From assembly GCA_010356995.1 (NCBI GenBank), contig ML996702.1, forward strand, positions 329,013-393,012: 64,000 nt of DNA, written 5' to 3'. A program made the translations under genes and the position numbers. How positions within the stretch are numbered: position 1 is the stretch's first letter; every line of letters begins with the position of its first letter. Of this stretch, positions 10,081 through 19,275 are shown piece by piece. The notes beneath the pieces were generated by a model that did no database searches, had not been told where the DNA came from, and saw nothing but the letters and a program-made list of their open reading frames with translations. The DNA comes from Trichodelitschia bisporula (taxonomy: Eukaryota; Ascomycota; Dothideomycetes; Phaeotrichales; Phaeotrichaceae).

Positions 10081-10971
10081 TTACGCGGGACTGAAGTGCT
10101 CATTGAATATCCCTTCTTCTTGCAGGACCTCAATCAGCTTCACCACAGTCTCCATCCAGCCGTGGATTTTTCTGGAAACTGGGACATTCCGTTTGCGACG
10201 GTTCTCTGAAAGGAAATCCATCAGATCACTAAACTTTCCTCGTCTTTCATCGCTTTGCTTCCAGTCGGATTCGGATGCAAAGTGGTTCGCACAACTCGGA
10301 CACAAGCATTCAAAACCGAACTTCTCTATGAGCAACTTGCGACGCTCCTCGTACTGATAACGCCAGTTTACATAGGAGAGTGTGATTTCCTGACATTTTG
10401 TAAGCATATTTCAGATCATAATATGCTGCCTTGGCTCAGCTCAAGCCGCAATGCTGGCACGTACTTCGCCTTTCTTGATAGGTCGCCCAGCTACGAACTG
10501 GAAAACTTTACTGTCGTCTCGGTAAGTCCACAAGTTCGGTTCACAGGAGTGATTGATGAAGGCCGCCAGTTGAGGCATGTCGCTTTCTCTGCCTGGAATA
10601 TACCTTGCTGCATAGATCGTTTGGCCAACAGCGATGTCGTTTCCGGCGAAGACTCCGCGACCATGGATCTTGGACGGCCCAACCTTGATGTGGAGGACGG
10701 AATTCAGTGGCGAATCACTGAAAGACGCCCTAGGAATGGGGGAGGAAGGAGGAGCTTGATCGAAGGCTCCATCAGACCCGAGGAGATCCGGGGTGTTGTG
10801 CATTGGGACGAGAGAAAGTTTCGAAAGAGGGACGGTCTCATCGACATAACCTGGCTTAATATTGTACCACTGCGTCCAATCCCACCTCCACCTCCAATGC
10901 TGAATTGGCTCATAGCAGATGAAAGAGGGGTGCGGTGCTGAAGGAGCAGAAATTGATTGAGGATTAACCAT
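10081..10971 (-). CDS. SET-domain protein, compact
   Basis: SET proteins are usually protein lysine methyltransferases. Two main exons, 10971-10465 and 10389-10081, are joined across an intron GTACGT...TCAG (10464-10390) to give about 270 residues. Motifs in order: KIHGRGVFAGNDIAVGQ (start of SET), AFINHSCEPNLWTY (cofactor pocket), KKGEEITLSYVNW (catalytic Tyr region) and the post-SET cluster GFECLCPSCA. Only about 30 residues separate the GRGVF and NHSC motifs, so the usual SET-I insert is nearly missing. Ends are uncertain. In frame, two further upstream exons can be joined (11245-11161 and 11087-11036, GT...AG introns), which would move the start to 11245. At the 3' end a GTAAGT donor overlaps the TAA stop, and splicing to 10018 would add a few residues, ending at 10000. 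The substrate cannot be told. Confidence 0.75.
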
Positions 10972-11320
10972 GTTGAGCGACCTTCAAAGGTCAGCGGCTT
11001 AGCCATGTACAGGCAGGTGAGCGCAGGGAACTTACAGTGAGAATAATATGGTGGGTGTGTATCTGTGGCAAATCGATCGAATTGATTCTGTGGATGAAGA
11101 TGAGCGCCATTTTGTTGACACGCTCAGGATGATGGCAGCCATCAAGCGGGTGCACCTTACCTCTGGAGGCAACACGCAGACATCGCACTTCCCAGAAATT
11201 ATCTCCAGCCAGGGAAGTTGTCACGGTTCCTGGAGTCAGCGACATTGGGTCACCTGGCACAAGGAAAGAGCACTGTGCACACGAGGTGGATATACATATT
11301 GGTACATTGAGAAGTCGAGA
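10972..11320. other. Leader of the SET gene or intergenic spacer
   Basis: The 349 bp between two minus-strand genes hold two candidate leader exons of the SET-domain gene (11245-11161, 11087-11036) bordered by GTAAGG...ACAG and GTAAGT...GAAG. They are open in frame with the main exon but have no recognisable sequence, so they could equally be untranslated leader. Confidence 0.4.
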
Positions 11321-14253
11321 CTAGAATCCCTTCAGCAGCCATTGAATGCTCTGCCTCAAATCATCGGCCCTCTTCCGTCGGATGGACAACATTCGAGACA
11401 AACGCGGAGGCCGCTTATATTCAGGCTCTGCGTTCTCGACATTTTCGCGTCCTTGCACGAGGCCAGACCGGTTCTTCTCCTGACTCTTGAGCAAGACCCA
11501 AGCATCATGGGAGGTCATGGCTCCGCCCCGGAGCTGCTCTTTTTTGCTCTGGGGCTTACGTTTTCCGCTTGTGGCTCTCTGTTGGGAGGATGTAGTCGTC
11601 GGGATAGACGGATCCAAACCTATGAAAGTTTTGTGTATCCGTAGAGTATCAACCTCATGCGTTCGGATGCTTGGACTTCGACGCCGACTTTGCACATTTC
11701 GGATCCTTAGACGCCAAGTTCGCACACGGCCCGGCTCGGGACGCCCTTTGGTTTCGAGTGGTCTCGACCGTAAGCGACTAGACTCTCGTTGGGCTGGTCG
11801 TGGAGTATTTGGCCCCCTTTCTGCTTTTGCTCCGTCCTTTGCCGCACCGGCGTGCAGTGTTCCGGAGACAGGTGGAGGAAAAAATATTTTCCGAACGCGG
11901 TGGGTCGGAATGCTGATGATACGAAGTTTTCGACGCCGTTGCGCGGAATTCGGCAAGGGATCAACTCTACGTTTCCGAATGACAGGCTTTCCGGAAGCAT
12001 CTCCTTGGATTACAGGCAAAGCATCAAGTCCAGGCTTCCGAATGAGATGCTTTTCGGAAGCAACTTTTCGAATAGTAGGTAAAGAATTGACTCTACGCTT
12101 CGGACTGATAGGCCTTTCCGAAGCAACTCTTCGAATAGCAGGTAAAGGATTGACTTCAGGCTTCCGATTGAGAGGCTTTCCAGAAGCATCTCCTTGGATT
12201 GCAGGCGACGGATCAACTCTAGGTTTCCGAATGAGAGACTTTCGGGAAGCATCACCTCGGATTGCAGGCAAAGGTTCCATTACGTGTTTCCGGAGAAGAG
12301 ACCTTCCGGAAGCATCTCCTTGGATAGCAGGCCAACGTTCAGCTATAAATTTCCGAATGACAGACTTTTCGAAAGGAATTCTTCGAATTGCAGTCTTTAT
12401 AGCCCTCCGAACGACAGGCCTTTTGGGAGCATGTCGAGATATGGCCTGCCTTCCATCTGAAGGTATGTGAGTCCGCACGATCGGCTTTCTGGTGGAATTT
12501 CCATTAGGTCGAGTTGTAATTACATCCTTTCCAACTGGTATACTTGCGATGGTGATCTGGTCCGCCTGCTTGGCCGCGGTGGCAGAGGCCGGGGCTTCAG
12601 CAGGCGGAAACTCCTTCCCACTCCCGATATTATGGATCAAGCTTTGCGATTGTTCCGGCCGCTCGACGCTGACAAAAGGTCTCGAATTCTTCCGGGATTT
12701 GCCGGGCACACCAGGCTTAGGGTCAATGACGGCCCCAGAGACAGTAAGCCGGGAGAGTGGGACGTCTATCTTAGTCTGAGTCTTAAACGCATTTCCGGGC
12801 TGTCCGTGGGTTTCCACTACCATCCCAACTCCCCTTTCGGAGAGTATACCAAGGTGACCAGGGTAAACCGCGGCGTTCCACCCAGTAGGCACCTCATCCA
12901 GGTCATCTCGAGGCATTGCATCAATCGTACTCGGTGATGTGCCAACATCCAGAGACCAACTGCGCTTGTCTTCCTGCCTGGCTGTATTGACCGCTTCGCG
13001 ATGATAGATGAAGAACTGAATGCAGTCCCCAATGCGAGCGGCATCTCCAAATATGCTGGCATCTCCGGGTTCAAGGGTGTCCTCCAAGTCGTAATGGCCG
13101 AATGAAGAGTCCGGATCCAAAGAAATTAAGCCTGCCTTCTTGCCCCAGCCCCCGCCACCACTGAGTACTCGGTGAAGGCGGGCGCCTCGCCTAATGAGCT
13201 GAAGAATGGTTGTTTCTGAAAGCCTAGCGCCGTTCTTCCAACTCCGCCACAGATCGTCCTTCCCCGAGGTGACGGGGACACCAGACTTAGTGTCCGTGGA
13301 TGGGGTCTGCCGGTCCTCCACGCTACGCAAGGTCTCTTCTGGCACGGTAAGTGCCCAAACACCCACCGCACAAGGCGACATATTCCTCGCCGCAAAGTAC
13401 GATGAGATTGCTTTTTCCAATTCTGAGGAGGCGGGTTGGACTGCTGAAGGGTTGTCCTCGCTGGATATCTGGGCAAGGACATTTCCTGTGCTTGCCACAA
13501 TGCGACGAGGATCCGTGAGAGGTAGCAGTGGTGCTGAGAACTCGAATTTCCCGCCGCCTCCTTCCTGATCCGCAAGCATACCCAAGGGCCAGTTTATACC
13601 AGCACTGGCCAATTCGAGGGCTTTCTCGTATACGAATACAGTTTTATCCCGTGTCTTGGTCCATTCAGCCACGAACAAAACATTTTCCTTGCCTGTATGG
13701 AAGACTGTGTTCGCGAGTGGTACCTGAAAGCTGGCGGTTGGGATATCAGGACTCGGCTGCGGTGTCTTGATACATATGGATATGAACTTGTCCCCACCAG
13801 CAGGGACATCCTCGGCGCTAGTACATTTGAGCGCAATGGTCGCTTTTGAGCCGACGACATATGCCATCCCGTCGCCACCGAGTCGAGATGATTGAGGGCC
13901 GCTATCATCGTGTTCAAGGAGTCGGGGCGGCACCGTTGCACTTTGCGGTCGACACAAACGATCCACAACAGCCACGACAGTGCGCAAACTCAGAGGCTCC
14001 TTGGTAGGTTGCGCAAACTGCCTGTATATTCGATTTACAATGTCGGAAAGAAAGACGCTGTCCGGTTGGAGACGATTGGCGTATTCGGGAGTGAACAGGA
14101 GCAAGGCCTCGTGGTCCCTTCCGTCCGACTTGAGTTTGGGGCAGGGAGTGATCCAAGATACAAAGTGTTCGCAATCCTAATCAAGGTCAGCCATGTCATG
14201 AGCGACGCACAACTTGAGGCAGAGCACACCAAAGACGGCCCGCCCCGATACAT
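11321..14253 (-). CDS. 959-residue protein of unknown function with basic 21-residue repeats
   Basis: A 24-nt first exon (14253-14230, MYRGGPSL) joins across a 53-bp intron (GTGTGC...TTAG) to one long exon, 14176-11321. The join restores a start that reads into DCEHFVSWITPCPKLK. The N-terminal half looks globular and conserved (LLLFTPEYANRL, FVAEWTKTRDKTVFVYEKAL, DLWRSWKNGARLSETTILQL). It has a striking motif RVLSGGGGWGKKAGLISLDP near residue 350. I recall relatives labelled loosely as V-type c subunit family proteins in Aspergillus, but no V-ATPase feature is visible here. Residues about 609-755 are seven tandem 21-mers (consensus ASGKPLIRKPRVDPLPAIQGD), and the rest of the C-terminus is Arg/Lys-rich, suggesting nucleic-acid, ribosome or matrix binding. 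The gene is divergent from mnn9 across about 0.9 kb. Function unknown. Confidence 0.75.
11936..12376 (-). repeat. Coding tandem repeat, seven 63-bp units
   Basis: Seven in-frame units of 63 bp, each coding for a 21-residue basic repeat such as ASRKSLIRKPRVDPSPAIQGD. Units begin (5' end on the minus strand) at 12376, 12313, 12250, 12187, 12124, 12061 and 11998. The outer units are the most degenerate. The repeated composition also leaves the opposite strand open for about 980 bp, which is an artefact. Confidence 0.9.
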
Positions 14254-15163
14254 TAGCTGATTCACCGGTGAGGCAGGCGGATTCTTGTCAGGCTTTTGGA
14301 AGAGCGGAGGTTTGGACTGCACATGGCGGATTGTCACATGGCGAATTGCACCATGGCGGGAGCGAAGGACGTGATGCGCCGATGCGAGAGTGGAAAGGCG
14401 AGAGCGGTGGGGTCGGCAAAGAAACATCACCGCCGGGACATGCTGGGACGAAGGGGAAGTGAAGAGAGGGAATCTCGGAAGCGGCGCAATGGATTGGTGA
14501 CTGAGGGTATCACAGACTTGGGGATGAAAGCTGTATGAAGGTGGTGCGCTGGTGCAACAGTACTCTGGAGTAGAACTAGGTGTGATGTGCAGTATGAAGT
14601 GTTGGTGGTCGGTAAATTATGGGCAGTCCGTCAGGTCCGTTTGCAAGGTTTTTGCGGTTCGAGAGACGCCAAAACGCAAGCTCCCGGCCCACTACCGTAC
14701 AGTACGGTAGGTACCCCCCATGCCCCAATCCCCCCCCGCTTCAAAGTCAGCCATCCGCATCGGCGCACAGACTGCGGGTGTGGATGCACAGCCAAGTGGC
14801 TTGCTCCCTTTCCAAACCACCAAAACCGATCCAAATCCATCTATCCCCGACTTCTCCTCCGATCCCACTCTTCCCCTTCCACTCCAGTTAACTTTCTCCT
14901 GTGCTTTTTGGACGCTCGCTGCCCGCTGCTGTCGTATAGCGTCCCTTCCCGGGTTGTTGACCATCCTCTCGTTGACATCGCCTCTGCTTCAATCTGAACG
15001 TCCTGGTGGACTACTTCTCACCTCCCCCGAAAGCGCCAAAGTGGCCTGACGGCAGCTTGTCTGACCGTTCAGCGCAGTGTAGTCGGCGCCCTTCGAATGG
15101 TGATTTTCACCATCCAGAGCCTCGCAGCGCCAAAGCGAGTCACTTCCGCACATTACCGTCGCC
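14254..15163. other. Shared promoter region of two divergent genes
   Basis: About 0.9 kb between the start of the 959-residue protein gene and mnn9. It includes a perfect short palindrome CTACCGTACAGTACGGTAG at 14692-14710 and pyrimidine-rich stretches before the mnn9 start, as often seen in fungal leaders. No gene is supported. Confidence 0.55.
14692..14710. repeat. Perfect 9-bp inverted repeat with 1-nt spacer
   Basis: CTACCGTAC, one A, then GTACGGTAG. It lies in the divergent promoter region about 450 bp from each start codon. It could be a dimeric protein-binding site or a member of the GTAC-containing motifs scattered through the window. Confidence 0.6.
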
Positions 15164-16312
15164 ATGCTTCACACGTCCCGGGCTCTGCGCCGTACGAACC
15201 CCATCACTCTGTTCCTTGCGGGCGTCCTAGCAATCGGCTTCTTGATCTTTCTCTTCTCTTCACCCGATGGCGCAACAACCAACAAGCCGCTCAAGAATGA
15301 AAAGACAGCCGCTGCGAATGCGCTTTCACCGCCATCAATGCCCTTCTTGAAGGCCAAAAAGGACGGTGTCCAGTTGCCACCCCCGGTGGTACACTATCAA
15401 ATGAACAACGTCACTACATCAAGCGATCCCATTGGAAACCGCGAGACTGTTTTGATCCTCACCCCCATGGTGAAGTTCTATCAGGAATACTGGGATAATC
15501 TGCTGAAACTCAACTACCCACACGAACTGATTTCCCTGGGTTTCATCCTACCGAAGAGCCAGGAGGGCAACGACGCGACAGCAGCCCTCCAGGAACAAGT
15601 GAAGAAGACGCAATCTGGTCCGAAGAAGAAGCGCTTCGCAAGCATCACCATCCTCCGCCAGGACACTGAATTGCCTCTTCGCTCTCAGGCTGAAGGGGAC
15701 CGGCACAAGCTAGAAAACCAGAAGCCGCGACGCGCAGCCATGGCCAAAGCACGCAACTCCCTGTTGTTTACCACCATTGGCCCTAAGACCTCTTGGGTTC
15801 TGTGGTTGGATGCGGACATCGTGGAGTCGCCTCCCACCCTCATCCAAGACCTTGCGTCGCACAACAAGCCCATCATCGTGCCGAACTGTTTTCAGCGCTA
15901 CTTCGATAAGGAGGAGAATAGAATGGCTGTGCGTCCGTATGATTTCAACTCATGGCAGGACAGTCTCACCGCGGAGGACCTTGCGTCCAAAATGGGCCCG
16001 GATGAGATCCTTCTGGAGGGCTACAAAGAGATTCCGACCTACCGCTCGTTGATGGCCTACATGGCAGACGACGCGAAAGGTCGCGACCCACACAAGGAGA
16101 TGCCACTGGATGGTGTTGGTGGCACTGCACTGCTTGTCAAGGCTGAGGTCCATCGCGATGGTGCAATGTTTCCGCCATTTGCGTTTTACCATTTGATCGA
16201 AACGGAGGGGTTCGCAAAAATGGCGCGTCGGTTGGGCTGGAAAAGCACTGGTTTGCCCAATTACTTTGTGAGCAACCTCGCACCCATGGATTATTCCGCT
16301 AACATGCAATAG
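15164..16312 (+). CDS. mnn9: Alpha-1,6-mannosyltransferase subunit Mnn9 (GT62)
   Basis: Mnn9 is a subunit of the cis-Golgi mannan polymerase complexes that extend the outer chain on N-glycans. A single exon encodes 382 residues. A short cytosolic N-terminus precedes a signal-anchor (ITLFLAGVLAIGFLIFLFSS) and a luminal stem. The Anp1/Mnn9/Van1 domain runs from ETVLILTPMVKFYQEYWDN through LNYPHELISLGFILPKS and FASITILRQD. It includes the metal-binding DxD in WVLWLDADIVESPPTLIQDL, then NCFQRYFD, RPYDFNSWQDS, DEILLEGYKEIPTYRSLMAY, LDGVGGTALLVKAEVHRDGA and FYHLIETEGFAKMARRLGW. The closest fit is Mnn9 rather than Van1 or Anp1, judged from the QEYWDNLLKLNYPHEL and LDGVGGT blocks from memory. It works in wall mannoprotein synthesis together with the Mnn10-type GT34 gene in this window. 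Confidence 0.88.
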   Translation: MLHTSRALRRTNPITLFLAGVLAIGFLIFLFSSPDGATTNKPLKNEKTAAANALSPPSMPFLKAKKDGVQLPPPVVHYQMNNVTTSSDPIGNRETVLILTPMVKFYQEYWDNLLKLNYPHELISLGFILPKSQEGNDATAALQEQVKKTQSGPKKKRFASITILRQDTELPLRSQAEGDRHKLENQKPRRAAMAKARNSLLFTTIGPKTSWVLWLDADIVESPPTLIQDLASHNKPIIVPNCFQRYFDKEENRMAVRPYDFNSWQDSLTAEDLASKMGPDEILLEGYKEIPTYRSLMAYMADDAKGRDPHKEMPLDGVGGTALLVKAEVHRDGAMFPPFAFYHLIETEGFAKMARRLGWKSTGLPNYFVSNLAPMDYSANMQ

Positions 16313-17193
16313 GTGTATCATTATAACGAATAGACTTGGTCATTGGCCGACCGGTGAGGATTCTGGGACTGCGGAAAGGCGTTAGGCGTCTACCAAATTA
16401 AGATGTACACTGCCACATTGGACCAATTCTACCTATAATGAGATCGGATGCTGATCTAACCGTACCATCATGTGGCCGCATCCGAAGACGTAGACTATGA
16501 GCAGCTGAGAAGGCCCAGGTTCCTTACGTGCTATGTGCCGAGCTGACTTTGGCATTAAACTGGTGTCGAAATTCGCCATCTTCACGCTTCTACGCTGCCT
16601 AGGAGACAATGGGATTCAGCCCGCTGCAGGCATTCCTGTGCAGCTGGGCCATACGCTCATTTGATCCTTGCTTTTGGACCAGGTACGACAGTTAACCCCA
16701 ATTCACGCTTGATATCGCCCCACATGTGCGAGCCAGGATCAATACTTCCTCGTATAATGCTGCTGCTTTGATAGCTACCTATTTGTTTTCCTTTCTGCTG
16801 GAATATGCACCGACATGTAAGTTTCCGCTTTTGTTCGGCATGTCAGACTCAGGCAAACTCCATTCATTGGTTATAAGCTTGACCGTTCGTCTTGAGCCGC
16901 GATCACTAAAACGTCCGAACCCCTTTGCGAGGATTCACATTGCAGCCTTGCTTGGGGCGTCGTCTGGATCTCAACAGTTTCTAAACGCTCCGATCGATTC
17001 GGCGCGTCTCAGCCTCACGAATTGTTCGCTAACGCAGGTATCCAGTTTCTGAGCGTGTCTCAGCATATCAACGAAGACATGTTTGGTACTATTGCGCCTC
17101 TTCAACAAAGAAAGCCGCAGGCAGAAAGCTCGATTGCCCATCACATATCATACAGGCCTTGACCATCCTAACATCGCCATCACAGCCCCAAGG
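16313..17193. other. Spacer downstream of mnn9, no gene supported
   Basis: About 0.9 kb. It probably holds the mnn9 3' untranslated region and the leader of the polyglutamine gene, where splice-like signals (GTAAGT near 16817, CGCAG near 17033-17037) hint at a leader intron. No protein-like open frame was found. Confidence 0.4.
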
Positions 17194-17665
17194 ATGCAGG
17201 ACTACGCTGACATGGCCAGTTTACAACTGGACCAGAAGGGCGACGTGTGCAATCCCTTCGAGATAGGAGACAGCAGGGACCAGCTTCAGTCATCGCTCCA
17301 CGACTTGGAATCCACCATGGCGCTCTCTCCCACCAGCCACGCAACCAATACCTTCAAGAGCATGGGAACCACGGACTCAACCTCCAATCTCGAAATAACA
17401 GCCCCCTCTATAGAGCAACCCAACGTCTACATATCAGACCACCTATCCACCAAGCACACCAGCGCCCCCGCCTCCGACCCCCTCCCCGCCTCCACCCTCC
17501 CAGACCTCTCCTGCTTCGACTACAACCCCACCGACGACCCCTTCCGCGGCATGAAAGACTCCTCCACAGACCCGCCCCTATTCGACGCCGACTTCTTCGA
17601 CACTCCAGTCTCTCCACCCACTCCCGCCCCCGCACCAAACCCATACCCACAGTCCGCCGCACGTC

Positions 17666-17754
<89 letters not shown>

Positions 17755-18381
17755 CGACAACAGCAACAACGGCACCCAACCTCGTCCCCCAACCAAACCC
17801 GCCCCCCCTATCCGCAGCACTCCTACACCTACCAGCACCCACCGACTCACCCACCGCATGCACCCCACCGCGCGCACCTCGCCTCCCCAGGGCCGCAGCG
17901 CAAACGCTCCCAGTCCATGCCCCCAGGTGTGTCCTTCCAGCGCCGCCTCGAAAGCGGCGAGTTCCTCGACATAGGGGATCCGCTCCCCGGCCCGCCGATC
18001 CCGGGCTTTGGTCATGGCCCCACACCCGGCGCGCATCCCGGGTTCGAGGCGTTTCGCGGCATGGCCTGGGGGGGCCAGGGCGTGCCGCAAAGGTTCGCGG
18101 GCGGACCGGACTATTATGCGTGTGGTGGAAATGGGGGGTATGTGGTGCCGCGCGGGGGCGGGGGTGTGGGACGGGCCGTGCCGGTGCCTGCGGGTGGGGG
18201 CGATCGGAGTCGGAAACGGTATATGGAGAAAGATGAGGGACGAAGGGCGGGAGCAAAGAGGGTGAAGGGGGCGCCGGATGGGGAGGAGTGTATAGGGCAG
18301 GTTTTGATCGAACTGGCGGAGCTGAGGCGGATTATTGAACGGGGGTTTGAGGAGATGAGGTATGCACGGGGAGAGCGGTAG
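17194..18381 (+). CDS. Polyglutamine, Pro/Gly-rich protein of unknown function
   Basis: The first in-frame ATG, at 17194, starts MQDYADMASLQLDQK and gives 395 residues; the frame is open upstream to 17083 but without an ATG. The N-terminal half is acidic and rich in Ser, Thr and Pro (LPDLSCFDYNPTDDPFRGM, DADFFDTPVSPPTPAPAPNP). A run of 30 Gln follows, encoded by CAA only, then a Pro/His-rich stretch, a basic patch (PQRKRSQSMPPGVSFQRRLE), Gly-rich segments, a likely nuclear signal (RSRKRYMEKDEGRRAGAKRV) and a helical C-terminus (GQVLIELAELRRIIERGF) that may dimerise. Composition suggests a nuclear transcription-related regulator, but no DNA-binding domain is visible and I do not recognise the family. 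Confidence 0.65.
17665..17754 (+). repeat. Pure (CAA)30 trinucleotide repeat inside a coding region
   Basis: Thirty uninterrupted CAA codons, followed by CGA CAA CAG CAA CAA CGG. It lies inside the polyglutamine protein gene and reads as Gln. The lack of CAG interruptions within the main tract points to recent slippage expansion. Confidence 0.95.
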
Positions 18382-18497
18382 GAGAGTCGGTGTTTGATGG
18401 GCTTGGGGAGTTCGGGGAGTTCAGTGATGGGGATGGGATTCATATGCAGGTGTTCGTGAGGCTTGAATTTAAGAGCTACCCTATTCTTCTCTACTGT

Positions 18498-18913
18498 CTA
18501 GGGCAATACGCCGTCGCTGACCCGGCCGAGCACGTTCTTCTCGTACATGGCTGACTTCTTCTGCGTGTGGTTGTTCAAGATCTAATGGAGTCAGTTCGCT
18601 CGAATAGGGAAGTTCGGCTACCAACCTCATATCTCGGATCCTCCTCGCTGGCATTCACATTCCGACCAGCGGCCCGCCCGGGCTGAGTAAGAACCTTGGT
18701 TATCGTCCCGATACTGGTGCTCGTGTGCGATGTAGGGCCTACATGTCAGCGATGGTCTCCGTCCTCAGTGTGGTACGAACCGCCGACGGGCTTGTAGGTG
18801 ACTTCATCACCAATGTCGTACATCGGAGCTGGGCTTACGTCGTAGACGCTCGGGGTGTCGACTTCAATCTCGGCCGACGCTGGGCTGTCTGACAAGGTGG
18901 ATTGGTTAACCAT
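18498..18913 (-). CDS. Small HVA1-family protein with Tudor-like domain
   Basis: Three short exons, 18913-18781, 18738-18626 and 18581-18498, give 109 residues; introns are 42 and 44 bp with GTTCGT...GTAG and GTTGGT...TTAG ends. None of the exons is long enough to stand out alone. The protein matches the hypervirulence-associated protein (HVA1, DUF2945) Tudor domain: GDEVTYKPVGG, then GTITKVLTQPGRAAGRNVNA, EEDPRYEILNNHTQKKSAMY and EKNVLGRV. The first 35 residues are acidic and disordered. Relatives are small stress- or virulence-linked proteins in fungi and bacteria whose biochemical role is not settled. It lies tail to tail with the polyglutamine gene, 116 bp apart. Confidence 0.8.
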
Positions 18914-19275
18914 TGTGTTGCGAGGTGCTGTTCTGCTGTTGCTGTCAAAAGAGTATGTGCTGCTGAGTTGAAGCCAAAAAATGCAAGGGGGAGACCTGAC
19001 TTCCGGATCTGGAAATATACTCTCGAGACAACGGACTGCGTCATCATGATGAAGAGTAAAAACAACCCTTACTTACACTGGAGAAGAGGCAGGGCTATGG
19101 GTCGGCTTCTCCCGAACGTTCCATTAAACGTCTCGCGACAGATCGAAGGCTGCAGCTGACGCAGTGGCCCCACATATGGTAATAGGGACGTCATTGACGA
19201 CGTCTCACACTTCCGTCGACTGTGTGCTGGGCATCTTGCGTTGCATTGTAAAGTCATAACTCATCACCGCATCCA
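18914..19275. other. Spacer between two minus-strand genes
   Basis: About 360 bp that serve as the upstream region of the HVA1-type gene and the 3' flank of the Pex30-type gene. I see no further feature. Confidence 0.5.

Noticed and set aside
11487-12470. A 327-codon open frame on the plus strand opposite the repeat-protein gene
   Set aside because: It is the antisense shadow of the 63-bp coding repeats, whose codon composition leaves no stops on the other strand. The minus-strand protein has a conserved N-terminal half and proper splice structure.
17247-18236. Poly-threonine and poly-valine/leucine frames across the CAA repeat
   Set aside because: They are the other reading frames of the (CAA)30 tract. 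Only the polyglutamine frame has sensible flanking protein sequence.
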